DNA from: Gliomastix tumulicola
Taxonomy: Eukaryota; Ascomycota; Sordariomycetes; Hypocreales; Bionectriaceae
Direction: 5' to 3'
Length of the DNA: 64,000 nucleotides
Assembly (NCBI GenBank): GCA_001599755.1
Contig: BCHX01000001.1
Span: 3,224,001 to 3,288,000, forward strand
Positions 10,534 to 20,475 of the stretch are shown piece by piece. Numbering within the stretch: position 1 is the stretch's first letter; each line of letters opens with the position of its first letter. The notes below the pieces were generated by a model. It saw nothing but the letters and a program-made list of their open reading frames with translations. It ran no database searches and was not told where the DNA came from. Both the position numbers and the translations under genes were made by a program.

Positions 10534-11104
10534 TCACCCGACCAGCCTCCAAGTCAGCACCAGCAGGATGGTATAGGCGCAGAGACTGAGTAAAGTGAGC
10601 AAGGTAACAGTGTCACCACTCGTGCGGAACTTGCCCTGAAGATGACCGTGGCTCTCGACCGTGAAGAACTGGCGATGACCCTCGTAGCGGCGATAGGTGG
10701 CAACAAGAAGGACGGCGGCACCGTAGATGGCGAAGAGGGCGCCGATGGCGTAGAACTCGGCTGTGAAGATCTTGAGGATGACGAGGGAGAAGGAGAACTG
10801 GCCGAGGGCGGTGCGCATATACGCGCCCTCGAAGGTGCGTTGGGCAGCGCGGATCTCCGTCAGTCTAGCTCAAGTGTCAGACTAACTACATGCTTTCCCA
10901 AGGGAAGTCCTGGGTAGTGAGAGCTCTCTAGCTCATCGTCGTGTCCTTGACGTACTCTTGAGTTGTGAGGACGACGGATCGTGCCCGGTGGAGACGGAGG
11001 TGGAAATGCTCGTCAACATTGGTCTGGGGGTTGTGAGCTTCTCGGTCATTGCATAATAGGTAGTTTGATCTGTGAGGAAGGCCTTGGCAACTTACGCGAA
11101 ACAT
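10534..11104 (-). CDS. DUF202-family three-helix membrane protein
   Basis: The C-terminal exon (10864-10534) encodes LTEIRAAQRTFEGAYMRTAL, the DUF202 signature with the family's R-T pairs, and three hydrophobic helices (FSFSLVILKIFTAEFYAIGA; YGAAVLLVATY; TVTLLTLLSLCAYTILLVLT). An upstream exon (11023-10956) supplies NVDEHFHLRLHRARSVVLTTQ, joined through a 91 bp intron (10865-10955, GTACGT..CTAG). Exons 2 and 3 sum to 399 nt. The 5' end is uncertain. A 72 bp candidate intron (11024-11095, GTAAGT..CCCCCAG) would join MFR (ATG at 11104) to TNVDEH. Because 72 is a multiple of three and has no in-frame stop, unspliced reading from 11104 or from ATG 11149 is also possible. Related fungal proteins are small integral membrane proteins of unknown function, so none is assigned here. 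Confidence 0.75.
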
Positions 11105-11489
11105 TGTCCATGGGGCAACCGAGATGATTGAATCAAGGACACAGTACAATGTTGTACGTATTCCAAAGTGGTGAAAAGGGGTCGAAATGGTAGGTAGTAC
11201 TGAAACTCGTGAAAGATGGTTGCACCATCGATTTCATCATGAGGTGCCAAACGTAACACCCTGCCATCGCCTATTTTGGGTTAGAAGCGGGATTGGCACC
11301 TGGAACTCCAGGGTATGTGAAAGTCCTAGAGGGAAAAAAATTGTAGGAACATCAGCCCACCTCGGACAGGCCATTCGAATCCCGCCTGCAATAATTGAAG
11401 GTGTAGGAAATTCTGCTCGGTCCTGCGATTATTTTTCCGTCATCTGCTTCTCCTCCAGAATCGACCGAACTGTCGAGCATCTTCTCATA

Positions 11490-13512
11490 ATGAAGCGCAA
11501 GGCAGGCGCTAGCAGCAAGGGGGAGAACGGAGGGCCCTCCAAGAAGCCCAAGATTTGTATGGAAGCTACCTAGCCTACGCGAACCATCCGCCTTGCCCTT
11601 TTCTACTGGAACAGAGAGCTGACCTCGAATTTGATCAATTGCAGCGCTCTCGCACGATGAAGCCAAAAAGCGGTTTCGAAAGGGCCTTTTCGACAAGGAC
11701 GTCCTGAAGTCGTACACCGAGGAATACGCATCATCCGCACCCTACAAGCATGCCGTCATCCACGAGCTCGTCAACGACAAGCTGCTCCGGTCGGTGCGGG
11801 AGGAGATCACGAGCAACGTCGAGTTCACGCCCAAGGAGACGGACATCTACAAGATTCACCAGTCGGGGGATCTCGCCAACCTGGACGGCCTCGACGACGA
11901 GTCCCTTTCCAAGCTGCCCTCGCTCCTGGCCCTCCGGGACGCCGTCTACTCCGAGGCATTCCGAAACTATGTCTCGCACATCACCAATTGCGGTCCTTTG
12001 AGCGGGAAGAAGACGGATATGGCTATCAATGTCTACACACCGGGATGTTTCCTCCTCTGCCACGATGACGTGATTGGGAGCCGTCGGGTCAGCTACATCC
12101 TCTACCTCACGCACCCGGACACGCCCTGGCAGGCTGAGTGGGGAGGTGCTCTCCGTCTGTTCCCCGTGCAGGAAATCCAGAGCAAGGACGGCGAGGTGGC
12201 CAAGACGCCCGTCCCGGACCCGTCCAAGGTCATCCCGCCGGCTTGGAACCAGCTTAGCTTCTTCGCTGTGCAGCCCGGCGAGAGCTTCCACGACGTCGAG
12301 GAGGTCTACCACGCCGAGTCGAAGGAGCAGCTCAAGAAGAATGGTGGGCGAGTCCGCATGGCCATCAGCGGCTGGTTCCACATCCCGCAGAAGGGCGAGG
12401 ACGGCTACATCGAGGGCGAGGAGGAGAAGAATGCCAAGAACAGCAGCCTGATGCAGCTCAAGGGCAACCCCGCCCAGTACGACACGCCGCAGTCGCGCGC
12501 CGTGAAGCTGGAGCCTCTGAAGGCGGGCGAATCTGAGTTCGAGGAGTCGGAGCTCGAGTTCCTGATCAAGTACATCTCTCCGACCTACCTCACGCCAGAT
12601 ACCATGGAGCAGATCTCGCAGCACTTCAATGAGCACTTCAGCATAAGCTTGACGGATATCCTGTCGAAGAAGTTTGCTAAGAGACTCAAGGCTTACGTCT
12701 CAGAGGAGGACAGAAAGAAGATGTCGGCATCGAGCGACGACATTGAGAAGACCACACCCTGGAGGGTAGCAAAGCCACCTCACAAACATCGGTACTTGTA
12801 TCAGCATCCCAACGGGCCTGATGAGCTCCGAACCTCCCAGGAAGAGTCGCCGATCACCGAGCTTCTCGACATCCTTCTCCCCAGTAGGCCGTTCCGCCAC
12901 TGGATGCAGGTTGCCACTGGATGCACGATTGAGAGCCAGGAGATCCTTGCTCGTCGTTTCCGTCCGGGTCAGGACTACACGCTCGCCAGCGGACACGAGG
13001 GCAAGACCCAGTTGGAGCTCAGCATCGGCATTACCCCTACGTCTGGCTGGGGAGAGGATGAGGAAGAGGACGCTGATGAAGCCGCCCAGGCCGAGTCTAA
13101 GGCTAACGGGAAATCTAAGAAGAAGGCTAAGGGCAAGGCAACGGGAGAGAAATCCGCCGAGCCGGATGATATCGGAGGCCAGGAGGTGTACATGGCCGCC
13201 GCGGACGACGCCGGCGAGGATGCTGCCATATACAAGTCAGCCACCGATGACGACAGTATTCTCTTCTTCCAGGGTGCCTCGTGGAATACCCTCTCCATCG
13301 TCCTCCGGGACAACGGCGTCTTGAAGTTTGTCAAGTATGTCAGCAAAAAGGCGAAGGGTGACCGGTGGGACGTAACCGGCACTTATGAGGTCGCGGACGA
13401 CGATGAGGATGAAGATGACGAAGAGGGCGGAGCCGGAGGTGATGCACAGGAGGAAGATTCTGAAGAAGAGTTTCAGGGCTTCTCGGACCGGGAGGAGAGC
13501 GAGTCTGATTGA
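11490..13512 (+). CDS. tpa1: prolyl 3,4-dihydroxylase Tpa1/Ofd1
   Basis: Two exons (11490-11556, 11645-13512) give 644 residues. Exon 1 encodes a basic, NLS-like start (MKRKAGASSKGENGGPSKKP). The 88 bp intron uses GTATGG and TTGCAG. This is a 2-oxoglutarate/Fe(II) dioxygenase that hydroxylates a proline of ribosomal protein Rps23 (uS12) in yeast, affecting translation termination; the fission yeast homologue is the oxygen sensor Ofd1. The iron ligands are visible as H-x-D in LLCHDDV (His162, Asp164) and His238 in SFHDVEEVY. The 2OG-binding Arg260 is in RVRMAISGWFH. The second, catalytically degenerate half follows, with a Lys/Ala-rich linker (about residues 510-540) and a strongly acidic C-terminus of Asp/Glu runs, as in fungal orthologues. 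The start choice is supported by the frame running through the intron. Confidence 0.93.
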
Positions 13513-13893
13513 TACCCATAGAATTGACAGTTAAACAAAAAATACAACGAGAGCAAATATGATGCTTCTGGCTATAAATCAATTTGGATAGACTGGTTCA
13601 TCTATCTAGGTATCGCTGGGTTTTGCTATGTTCGAGGCTTTGTGATGCTCTGCCGTACTCGTACATATATTTCGTTACATTCTGTGACATATGTCCTCCA
13701 GATTTTTAGTGCGTGTGTGATGCACCAAGGAAGAGCCTGTCTGAGGTGGTGCTCGAGATGGCGTAGCGTGCCAGTCACGCTAGAGACACTCGACTCTTTG
13801 CGTACTGCATCAACTTCTGTTAGGATGGGGTATTCCAATGGGAGCAGGGTCGTTTCAATGTTTTGGGGTTGGTCGTCAGGAGGAAGTCAGCTC
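13513..13893. other. short convergent 3' intergenic region
   Basis: Lies between the stop of tpa1 and the stop of the minus-strand orphan. It is AT-richer with ATAAAT/TAAACAAA-type signals suited to 3' UTRs. Nothing else is seen. Confidence 0.5.
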
Positions 13894-15072
13894 TCAGGGC
13901 TGGATTGCGTGGCGTTGTAGTATCCCTACTAACTCCCTTGCCTCATCCTTCCTGCCAACCCGTGCTAAGTAGTTGACAGTGTCATTACCGAGCGCGACAA
14001 GCCAGGAAAGCTCATCGCTCGCTTTCGTCATGCTCTGGCCGTACGTTGATGATGCGAAACGCGTCAGTAGTTGACGGTCTTTGAGGAGTTGTAATGCGGG
14101 AGCGGGATCTGATCTTGTGGGGTGGTATAGGCAGAGGTGAGCCTTCTCGATCTCCACGGGCGAGTCTAACCGGTCCGAGGTCTCCATGTGCGCGTCAAAT
14201 GCGCCTAATGAAGGCTTGCTGTGCGTGTAGGATTTCACCGTCGTGAGCCACGAGAGCGCGCGCCACGGGGCAAGAAGGAGATGTGGTAAGAGGGGGCTGG
14301 CGCTGAAGGTATCGCGGGCATGGACAAGGGCCAGCATTGCCGAGTCGAGGCCCTTGTCTTGAGGCTGGCTCTTGAGACGTACGAGCCTCGTCAGCAAGGT
14401 CGACGTGTGGTTACGCCGGACCTCCATGCTCATGCTGTCGTGGGTTGGGCTCAGAAGGCGAGCAATCCACTCCCACGCGACTTCCTCCAAGCCCTCATTC
14501 ACAAGGAAGGGCATGAGCTCTCGGACGAACGCGCGGTTCTCAAGAAACTCCAGCGTGCTGTCTGATCCCGATGACCGCAGCCATCTGATCACACGCCTTG
14601 ATACGCCAGCGCTGGCCAAGGTCGAAGAATCAGCACCGTTACTTTGGAGCTGCTCCCGCTTGGCGATGAGGATACCCGTCGCCGCCTGCAGCGTCATCAA
14701 ACCCCGCGACACGGCGTGGTCGAAGACGTCCAGCGGATCACGTGGCGTGCTAGTCGGTGGTAGGATGGAGGCGGTGGGTTTCTGCTGATAGCTGAAGAGA
14801 GGATTGGAGAGCAGCGTCTTCAGATGATGCTGGGCCGCCGGTCGTCGTACCGGAGCTTCATCCTGGCGCTGGTGGCCTTGCGGGGCGCTTTTGCTCGGAG
14901 ACCGCGGGCGATTCGATGGCCGAGAGGCGCCGTACTCGAGATCAAGCTGGTCACGGAAGGAGGTCTTCAAGCTGTTCAGGATCTTCTGTGACTGCCTCTC
15001 CGAGAGCGCCGGCGGCTCGTGATACCTGGCGAAGAGGTTCTTGAGGGAGTGGGTGACCTTTGTCTGGTACAT
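13894..15072 (-). CDS. conserved-looking hypothetical protein, possibly mitochondrial
   Basis: A single open frame of about 392 residues from MYQTKVTHSLKNLFARYHEP; the frame extends 20 codons further to an ATG at 15132. The internal Met is preferred because it starts a basic, amphipathic, acid-free N-terminus that could be a mitochondrial presequence. Composition is helix-rich with repeated Leu/Arg/Ala blocks (LMTLQAATGILIAKREQ; GLEEVAWEWIARLLS; TSTLLTRLVRLKSQ; ALGNDTVNYLARVGRKDEARE). This resembles a helical-repeat protein of PPR or TPR style, but no single motif is clear enough to name. There are no transmembrane segments. I do not recognise the family. CACGTG lies at 15266-15271, about 190 nt upstream. 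Confidence 0.72.
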   Translation of the reverse strand: MYQTKVTHSLKNLFARYHEPPALSERQSQKILNSLKTSFRDQLDLEYGASRPSNRPRSPSKSAPQGHQRQDEAPVRRPAAQHHLKTLLSNPLFSYQQKPTASILPPTSTPRDPLDVFDHAVSRGLMTLQAATGILIAKREQLQSNGADSSTLASAGVSRRVIRWLRSSGSDSTLEFLENRAFVRELMPFLVNEGLEEVAWEWIARLLSPTHDSMSMEVRRNHTSTLLTRLVRLKSQPQDKGLDSAMLALVHARDTFSASPLLPHLLLAPWRALSWLTTVKSYTHSKPSLGAFDAHMETSDRLDSPVEIEKAHLCLYHPTRSDPAPALQLLKDRQLLTRFASSTYGQSMTKASDELSWLVALGNDTVNYLARVGRKDEARELVGILQRHAIQP

Positions 15073-15132
15073 GGTTGGATGATTGGCGTGGCCTGGAGAG
15101 GCCGTGCGTCCAGGGAAACAAATGAAAATCAC

Positions 15133-16610
15133 GGATGAGTGAGCATGATTACCAAATCAATAATGTTGGTGGTGCTCGTTGGTTGGATATCTCCCCGGAG
15201 AGTCACTTCTCAGTTCTCAACGGCCAACGTGAGGTGATCTCAGATCTGCTGATTTACGGTCGCGTCACGTGTTTCTTGGCTTTCTGACGCATGGTGGGGT
15301 ACTCTCGAGTCCGGCCCTGTGATTGGCCAGAGAGCAATCAGCCCAATCTATCGGTACCTTATCAGTACCTCGAGCAGCCACTCAGGAATGCGATTGCACC
15401 AAATTGCGCTACCATTACGAGTAGGTGACTCGTCTGCGGTCAAGCCATGACGAGGCGCATTGGACACCCGTCGTACATGGGCAATACCGAACGTCGGCCA
15501 ACGGATGGCTGGAGCGAAGCAATGTTTCTCGTATGCGTAAGCGAGCGGTGAGAGCTCACCGTCTGCGTCGTACCACCAGCAGACTCGCATTGACGAGTTT
15601 CCGTGCAAGTCGACGCGCATGATGATATTAAATGCGGCAGCCCGCAGGGCCAAGGGCAAGCAAGGGCAAGAAATACAAAGCAAGGGCCTCCAGCGTAGCA
15701 TGCTTTGTTTGTGGATTGTTTAGTAGTGCGCTTCGCATCATAATCTGGGGAGGTACACAAGGCGGGATTGCCTCGCTCCCTTCTGACCTCATTGTTGGCG
15801 GTTGTCGTGGGTAAGGCAGGGATAAGAATAGCAGCAGGGTGTGTGGCTGATACGTGAGCACAGGGCAGGTACGTGGCAGGGACATGCAGCCTCGCGCCGT
15901 GAGTCGATGCTTCTAGCCGCCCGTCTGGATGGCATCATCCCCCTCGAGTCGTGTCCGGCTGCTGCTGTGTTCTAGCCCTAAGGTAGCCTCGTTTCGCCAG
16001 CACGTATTGGATGGCCTCGGGCTCCAGATCACAGCTGAAAATGGTGCATCTCACTTACACCCTGGGTAGGGGCCAGAAACCTTAGGTAGGGGCTAGGGTG
16101 GCTTCTTGGGCTTGCTAGGGTAACAAAGCTGGGGCGCTCCAAGGCAATTGGGCGACCGGGCAGGGCACAGGGACGGGGCAGCCCCCCCTGCAGGCAGGTA
16201 CAGTGGTGTACTTGGAGGTACATGCCGCCTCGAGTGCTGCAGCGACCGCGTCAGGCAAGATGGTGGGTGCCCAGAGGCGAGCCCCGGAGCCCCAAAGCGT
16301 CGAAAATTCAACCTTGGAACCTTTCCATTGCATCTTCCCTTCTCCAACCTTGACTTCTGGGCACAACCGCATCGCCCGCCGAATTCAACCCATCTGCCAT
16401 CTGACACTTCCCTTGTCCGTTTCCTTTTCTTTTCCTTTCTTGCAATTAATCCGACCCTCCTCTCTGGTTGCGCCGACTGCATCGTCGTCGCCTCCGAACC
16501 CCATCTGCTCGTCACTCTCTCGCGAGGAAGAGGGCAGCAGCTGACGGTCCCGTGCCCATCGTCACATCCTTGTCCACCTGATCCATCACCACAACTCCCA
16601 ATCGCTTCCC
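15133..16610. other. divergent intergenic region before the orphan and Def1
   Basis: A 1.5-kb region that must hold the promoters of the minus-strand orphan and of def1. CT-rich leader-like sequence (TTTCCTTTTCTTTTCC at about 16420-16440) precedes Def1 and is typical of highly expressed fungal genes. ORFs of 113-186 codons around 16100-16700 are shadows of this leader and of Def1. No separate gene is supported. Confidence 0.5.
15266..15271. promoter_or_regulatory. CACGTG E-box
   Basis: A palindromic CACGTG (GTCACGTGTT) about 190 nt upstream of the chosen start of the minus-strand orphan. It is a possible bHLH-factor site (Cbf1 type). Only the motif is seen; use is inferred. Confidence 0.35.
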
Positions 16611-19569
16611 ATGTCCGAGGTTGCATCAAGGTCCTCCGCCTCGCGCGGTCGAGGCTCTGGCCGCGGTGGCAGAGGCGGTTTTGCTGGTCGAGGCGGTCGG
16701 CGACCTAACGGGGACAAGCTCGACCAGAAGACGACCGATGCTCCTGCCGCGTTTGAAGATGAGGGAGACGTTGGCGAGCTGCGCAAGCTGTACGGTGACA
16801 AGACGTCCATCATTCGAGAGATGTTCCCCGACTGGTCTGAGGTCGATGTGCTCTTCGCGCTCGAGGAGACCAAGGGTGATCAGGAGGAAGCTGTGACCCG
16901 CATCGCTGAAGGTGAGTTCGTCGCGTGGCCCATCTGTCGCCCAATCAATCAATCCATCAATTCCCTCCGCCTGTCTGGTGCCTGCACGTGCCAGTTGCGC
17001 ACTGCCCGGCCCTGCTCGCTCCTCGTCCCCAGCTCACTTTGATGGTGTTCGGTTTTGTTGATTCATTTCCTTGTTCTAGGTGCTATTTCACAGTGGGGCG
17101 AAGTCTCGAAGGCGAAGAAGCCAGCTCGACCCAAGGCAAAGGAGGCACCTGCTGCCAGCGCTGAAGCGCCCAGCGCCAGCACCCCTCGAGCCTCCCGTGG
17201 CTCTCGCGTCGTCTCAGAAGGTGGCCGTGGTCGGGGCCGAGCTACAGAGAGAGGTGGTCGTGGACGCGGTCGATCCTCCCAGCCATCAACGAACGGCACG
17301 CGACAGAAGGAAAATCAGCAGCTCTCTGTCCCGACCGAGGAGTCCACCGCGTGGACTACGGATAAGCCTAATGATGATACCGTCGAAGAGGCCGAGCCTC
17401 TGCCCGAGAAGCCCGCCCTCGCCGAGAACCCGAATGCTGCTCCCCAGGCCAAGACCTGGGCCAGCATGCTGCGACAGTCTACCGCTCCGAAGCCCGCCCC
17501 CAAGCCTAAGGAAGCGCCGGCTCCTCCTGTCCCTGAACCCGTTGCTGAACCTATCCCACCTGCCGAACCTACCGTATCCGAGCCTGCTCCTCCTGCCCAC
17601 GAAGAAGAGTCGACTCCTGTCGCCGACTCCGTTGCTCCTGTCCCCGTTGCCGTCATCGAACCCGAAGTTGCACTGCCAATCTCCCACGACGAGCTCACCG
17701 AAACAAATCTTGAACAGGTAGTTGATACTTCAATCCCGCCCGCCACCCATACTGCTGCCAGCACCACTGCTGATTCCTGGGACCCCCGACAGAACGCGGC
17801 GAGTGCAACCGCCACCCCCCTCTCAGCTTCCCAACAACAGCATCAGGCTCAGCGGGCCGCTAGCGGCTACGCGACGTCTGCCCTGAAAGCCGCGGCTGAC
17901 AGAACTGCTCGAACCCCAACCTATCAGCGACGAGTGTTGGATCAGGAGGAAGCAGTTCGGATGCCTGGTAATCGCGAAGTCGACCGCGCTACCGTCCAAT
18001 TCGGCGCTTTCAGCCTCGGAGGCGGTGACGACGATATTGATGGTGATCGTGAGGAGCCCGAGACCCGCACTCAGCCTCCTGCTGATTCTCCTATTACTCA
18101 CCCTCGCACCTCGCTTCCCCCTGTGGCACAGGCTCCCGTCGTCAACGAGCAGAAGCCTGCTCCTGCTCTTCCTACTTCTACCGGTGGGTCTATTTTTCTT
18201 GACATTGATAAGGAAAGGTTTTGATGGTCTAATCAATTTCGCAGTTCCTCAAGCTCCTGGAGCTCCCGGTGCCGCTCCTTCTCACTCGCAAGCTCCCATC
18301 CCCCAGGCTCAGCAGCAGTATGGTCGTTTCGGCCAGCCAGGAGCCCACGATGCTCCTCAGAAGCCGTCGGATCCTTTCGCCCAGCAGGGCAACCAGCCTC
18401 CTTTCGACACGTTCCCCTCTCAAGCTTCCCAGGCTCAGTCTCAGCAGCCTGGCGGGCCTTTCAGCTCCGCTCCCAGCGACTATTCTTCCTACTATACCAC
18501 GAACGAGAGAAACCCCTACAACTACTATGGGCAGCACTTTGGGCAGCAACAGAGCGCCCAGGGACAGGACACACTGTCTGGACAGCGACCTTTTGGCGCC
18601 TATAACACGTCTCAGCAATCCGATAATCTAAGCCAATACCCCCAGAGCGCGGCTGGCGTCCACGGCCAGCCACGTTTCGGTGGCGCTGGCAACGACAACC
18701 AGAACTCGGGCCACTCCACCCCCAACCCTACGGCCCAGGCCCAAGCCCAAGGGCAGCAGGCTCAGCAGGCTCAGCAGGGCCAGCAACAGCCCGGCGCCCC
18801 GGGTTCTCAGCCCCAGTCTCACGGACAGGGATATCCCAACTACAACCATCCTTACTATAGCAACCCCTACTACCATCAATACTACTCTGGGTATGGCCAG
18901 GGCGGATTCGCACCTTACGGAAAGGCTGGCATGTATAACCAGCCCTATGGTGTATCGCCCAACGCGCCATTTGATCACACCAACTCGCCTGCTTTCGCGC
19001 AGTCCTCGCTTCACCGAGAGAGCGGTTTGAGCGAGTATGGTCGGGCTGGCTCCACGCAGGGCAGTGGAGCGCCTGGCCTTGGTGGCGGTAGCAGCTTCGG
19101 CAACGTCCACGATAGCTTTGCTCGCGGTTCCTCGTCGTTCCAGTCTCAGGGACAAGGGTTCAACAGCCAGACTCAGTCAGGAAACCCTTCTGCCAATGAT
19201 GACTTGAAGCCGTACGATTCCAAGTCTGGCGCCGGTCCCTCCCCCTCGCTCGGCGGAGCTCGTCCCGGTTCGGCCACAGCCGTGAACAGCACCCCCTCGA
19301 GCCAGAGCGGTCTTCCTCCTCAGGGCTCGCAGATTGGCGCTGGCGGCTATGCTGGATACCCTAGCCACCTGCAGGGCCACGGTCTCCACGGCAGCAACGC
19401 GTATGGCATCGGTGGCGCTGGTGGTGCTAACCAGCACGGAAACACCCCCTACGGCTCTTACGGACAGGGCGGCTTCGGCAGCGGCGGCTACTACGGCGGC
19501 GGCCAGCAGCAGCAGCGCGGCGGCGGCGGCGGCGGTGGCGGTGGCGGTTGGGGNGGAAACTACCATTAG
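16611..19569 (+). CDS. def1: RNA polymerase II degradation factor Def1
   Basis: Three exons (16611-16911, 17080-18183, 18245-19569) give 909 residues. After an RGG-rich start comes a CUE-like ubiquitin-binding domain (about residues 50-105: DVGELRKLYGDKTSIIREMF, ALEETKGDQEEAVTRIAEG) interrupted by a 168 bp intron. Then follow a long Pro/Ala/Glu-rich segment and, after a 61 bp intron, about 440 residues rich in Gln, Gly, Tyr, Asn and Ser. In yeast, Def1 recruits ubiquitin ligase to stalled Pol II, is processed to a nuclear form after DNA damage, and also affects mRNA decay. The Gln-rich tail fits a prion-like, self-associating region. The single ambiguous base (19554) falls in GGN, which is Gly whatever the base. 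The stop follows GGGGGGWGGNYH. Confidence 0.9.
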
Positions 19570-20475
19570 GATCGTAGTGACGACAGCAGCTCCTCTGGTC
19601 TAAGGCCTTGGAAACCATATGGATGAACTTTGAGCTTTCGTCGAAGAATCGCCATGCGCCGTTGCACCGCCACAGCAGCCTTTATTTTTCATAGTCACTC
19701 GGAAGGGGATTGGTATTGCAAGCACTCTTTTGAGGTACAAGGCGCTTTGGAGCAGATGGAGATGTCCTTGTGTGCAGAAGAGTCTATTCTACCTTATCCT
19801 CGTCTCGGGTTGTCTATGTGTATGATCTCTGGTCCAGTCTTTTTTCCTCTCGGTTTGTTTTCATTGATCTTTTGAGGAGCGGGGAGGCGCGGAAGGGAAC
19901 AAGAAGGGCGAGAACCATGGAAATGAAAATCAAGGGTTGACACATTGGCTTAGGGTATGAATGAAGGAAAGGGTGGCGGTTGTCTACTCTTGAAAATGAT
20001 TGAAATCGGTTTCGTTTTTGTTCTCTACTCTGTTTGCCCTGGATCTCTCGTTTCACATGGAGTTGACTTTGTTTTGGGAGACACGGGGCACGTTCCTGTT
20101 GTTTTTCATTCGTTCCGTTAAGGGTATACTTGGGCTTTCGAGGATTGTCACCTGGCATGGTGCGGCTCTTGTGACAAACATAGTATCAGTCAAACAGTAT
20201 GGGATTCTGTTCAAAACCGACGATGATGTGAGTGATGTTTGCCGCTTCGCTTACGTGCTTGCTCCCCTTAGTCAGCGACTGCACGATGTGGGCGAACAAT
20301 GCCGTTAATCCGCTCGCGCGAGTTTGTGAAGGATGTGCGATCTCGGAGGTTCGGCCGCTGGGTTATAAAGGTCCGGATCGCTGGGCGCGTCTCTTCATTC
20401 TTTTTGCGTTTGCGGGCCTTGTCTTTTCTGTTCAGCGATGTTTTGAGAAGTCGACTGCTGCTGCTGCGTTTCGCG
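19570..20475. other. intergenic: def1 3' flank and MFS promoter/leader
   Basis: AT-rich 3' flank of def1 followed by the leader of the transporter. The frame stays open upstream of the chosen MFS start to 20299, but that extension is Arg/Phe-rich and unlike a transporter N-terminus. No further gene is seen. Confidence 0.5.

Noticed and set aside
11365..11390. T-loop-like TTCGAATCCCG as a tRNA
   Set aside because: No acceptor, D-arm or anticodon stem can be built around it on either strand.
11731..12636. 301-codon ORF antisense to tpa1
   Set aside because: It mirrors the conserved dioxygenase exon and has no domain of its own.
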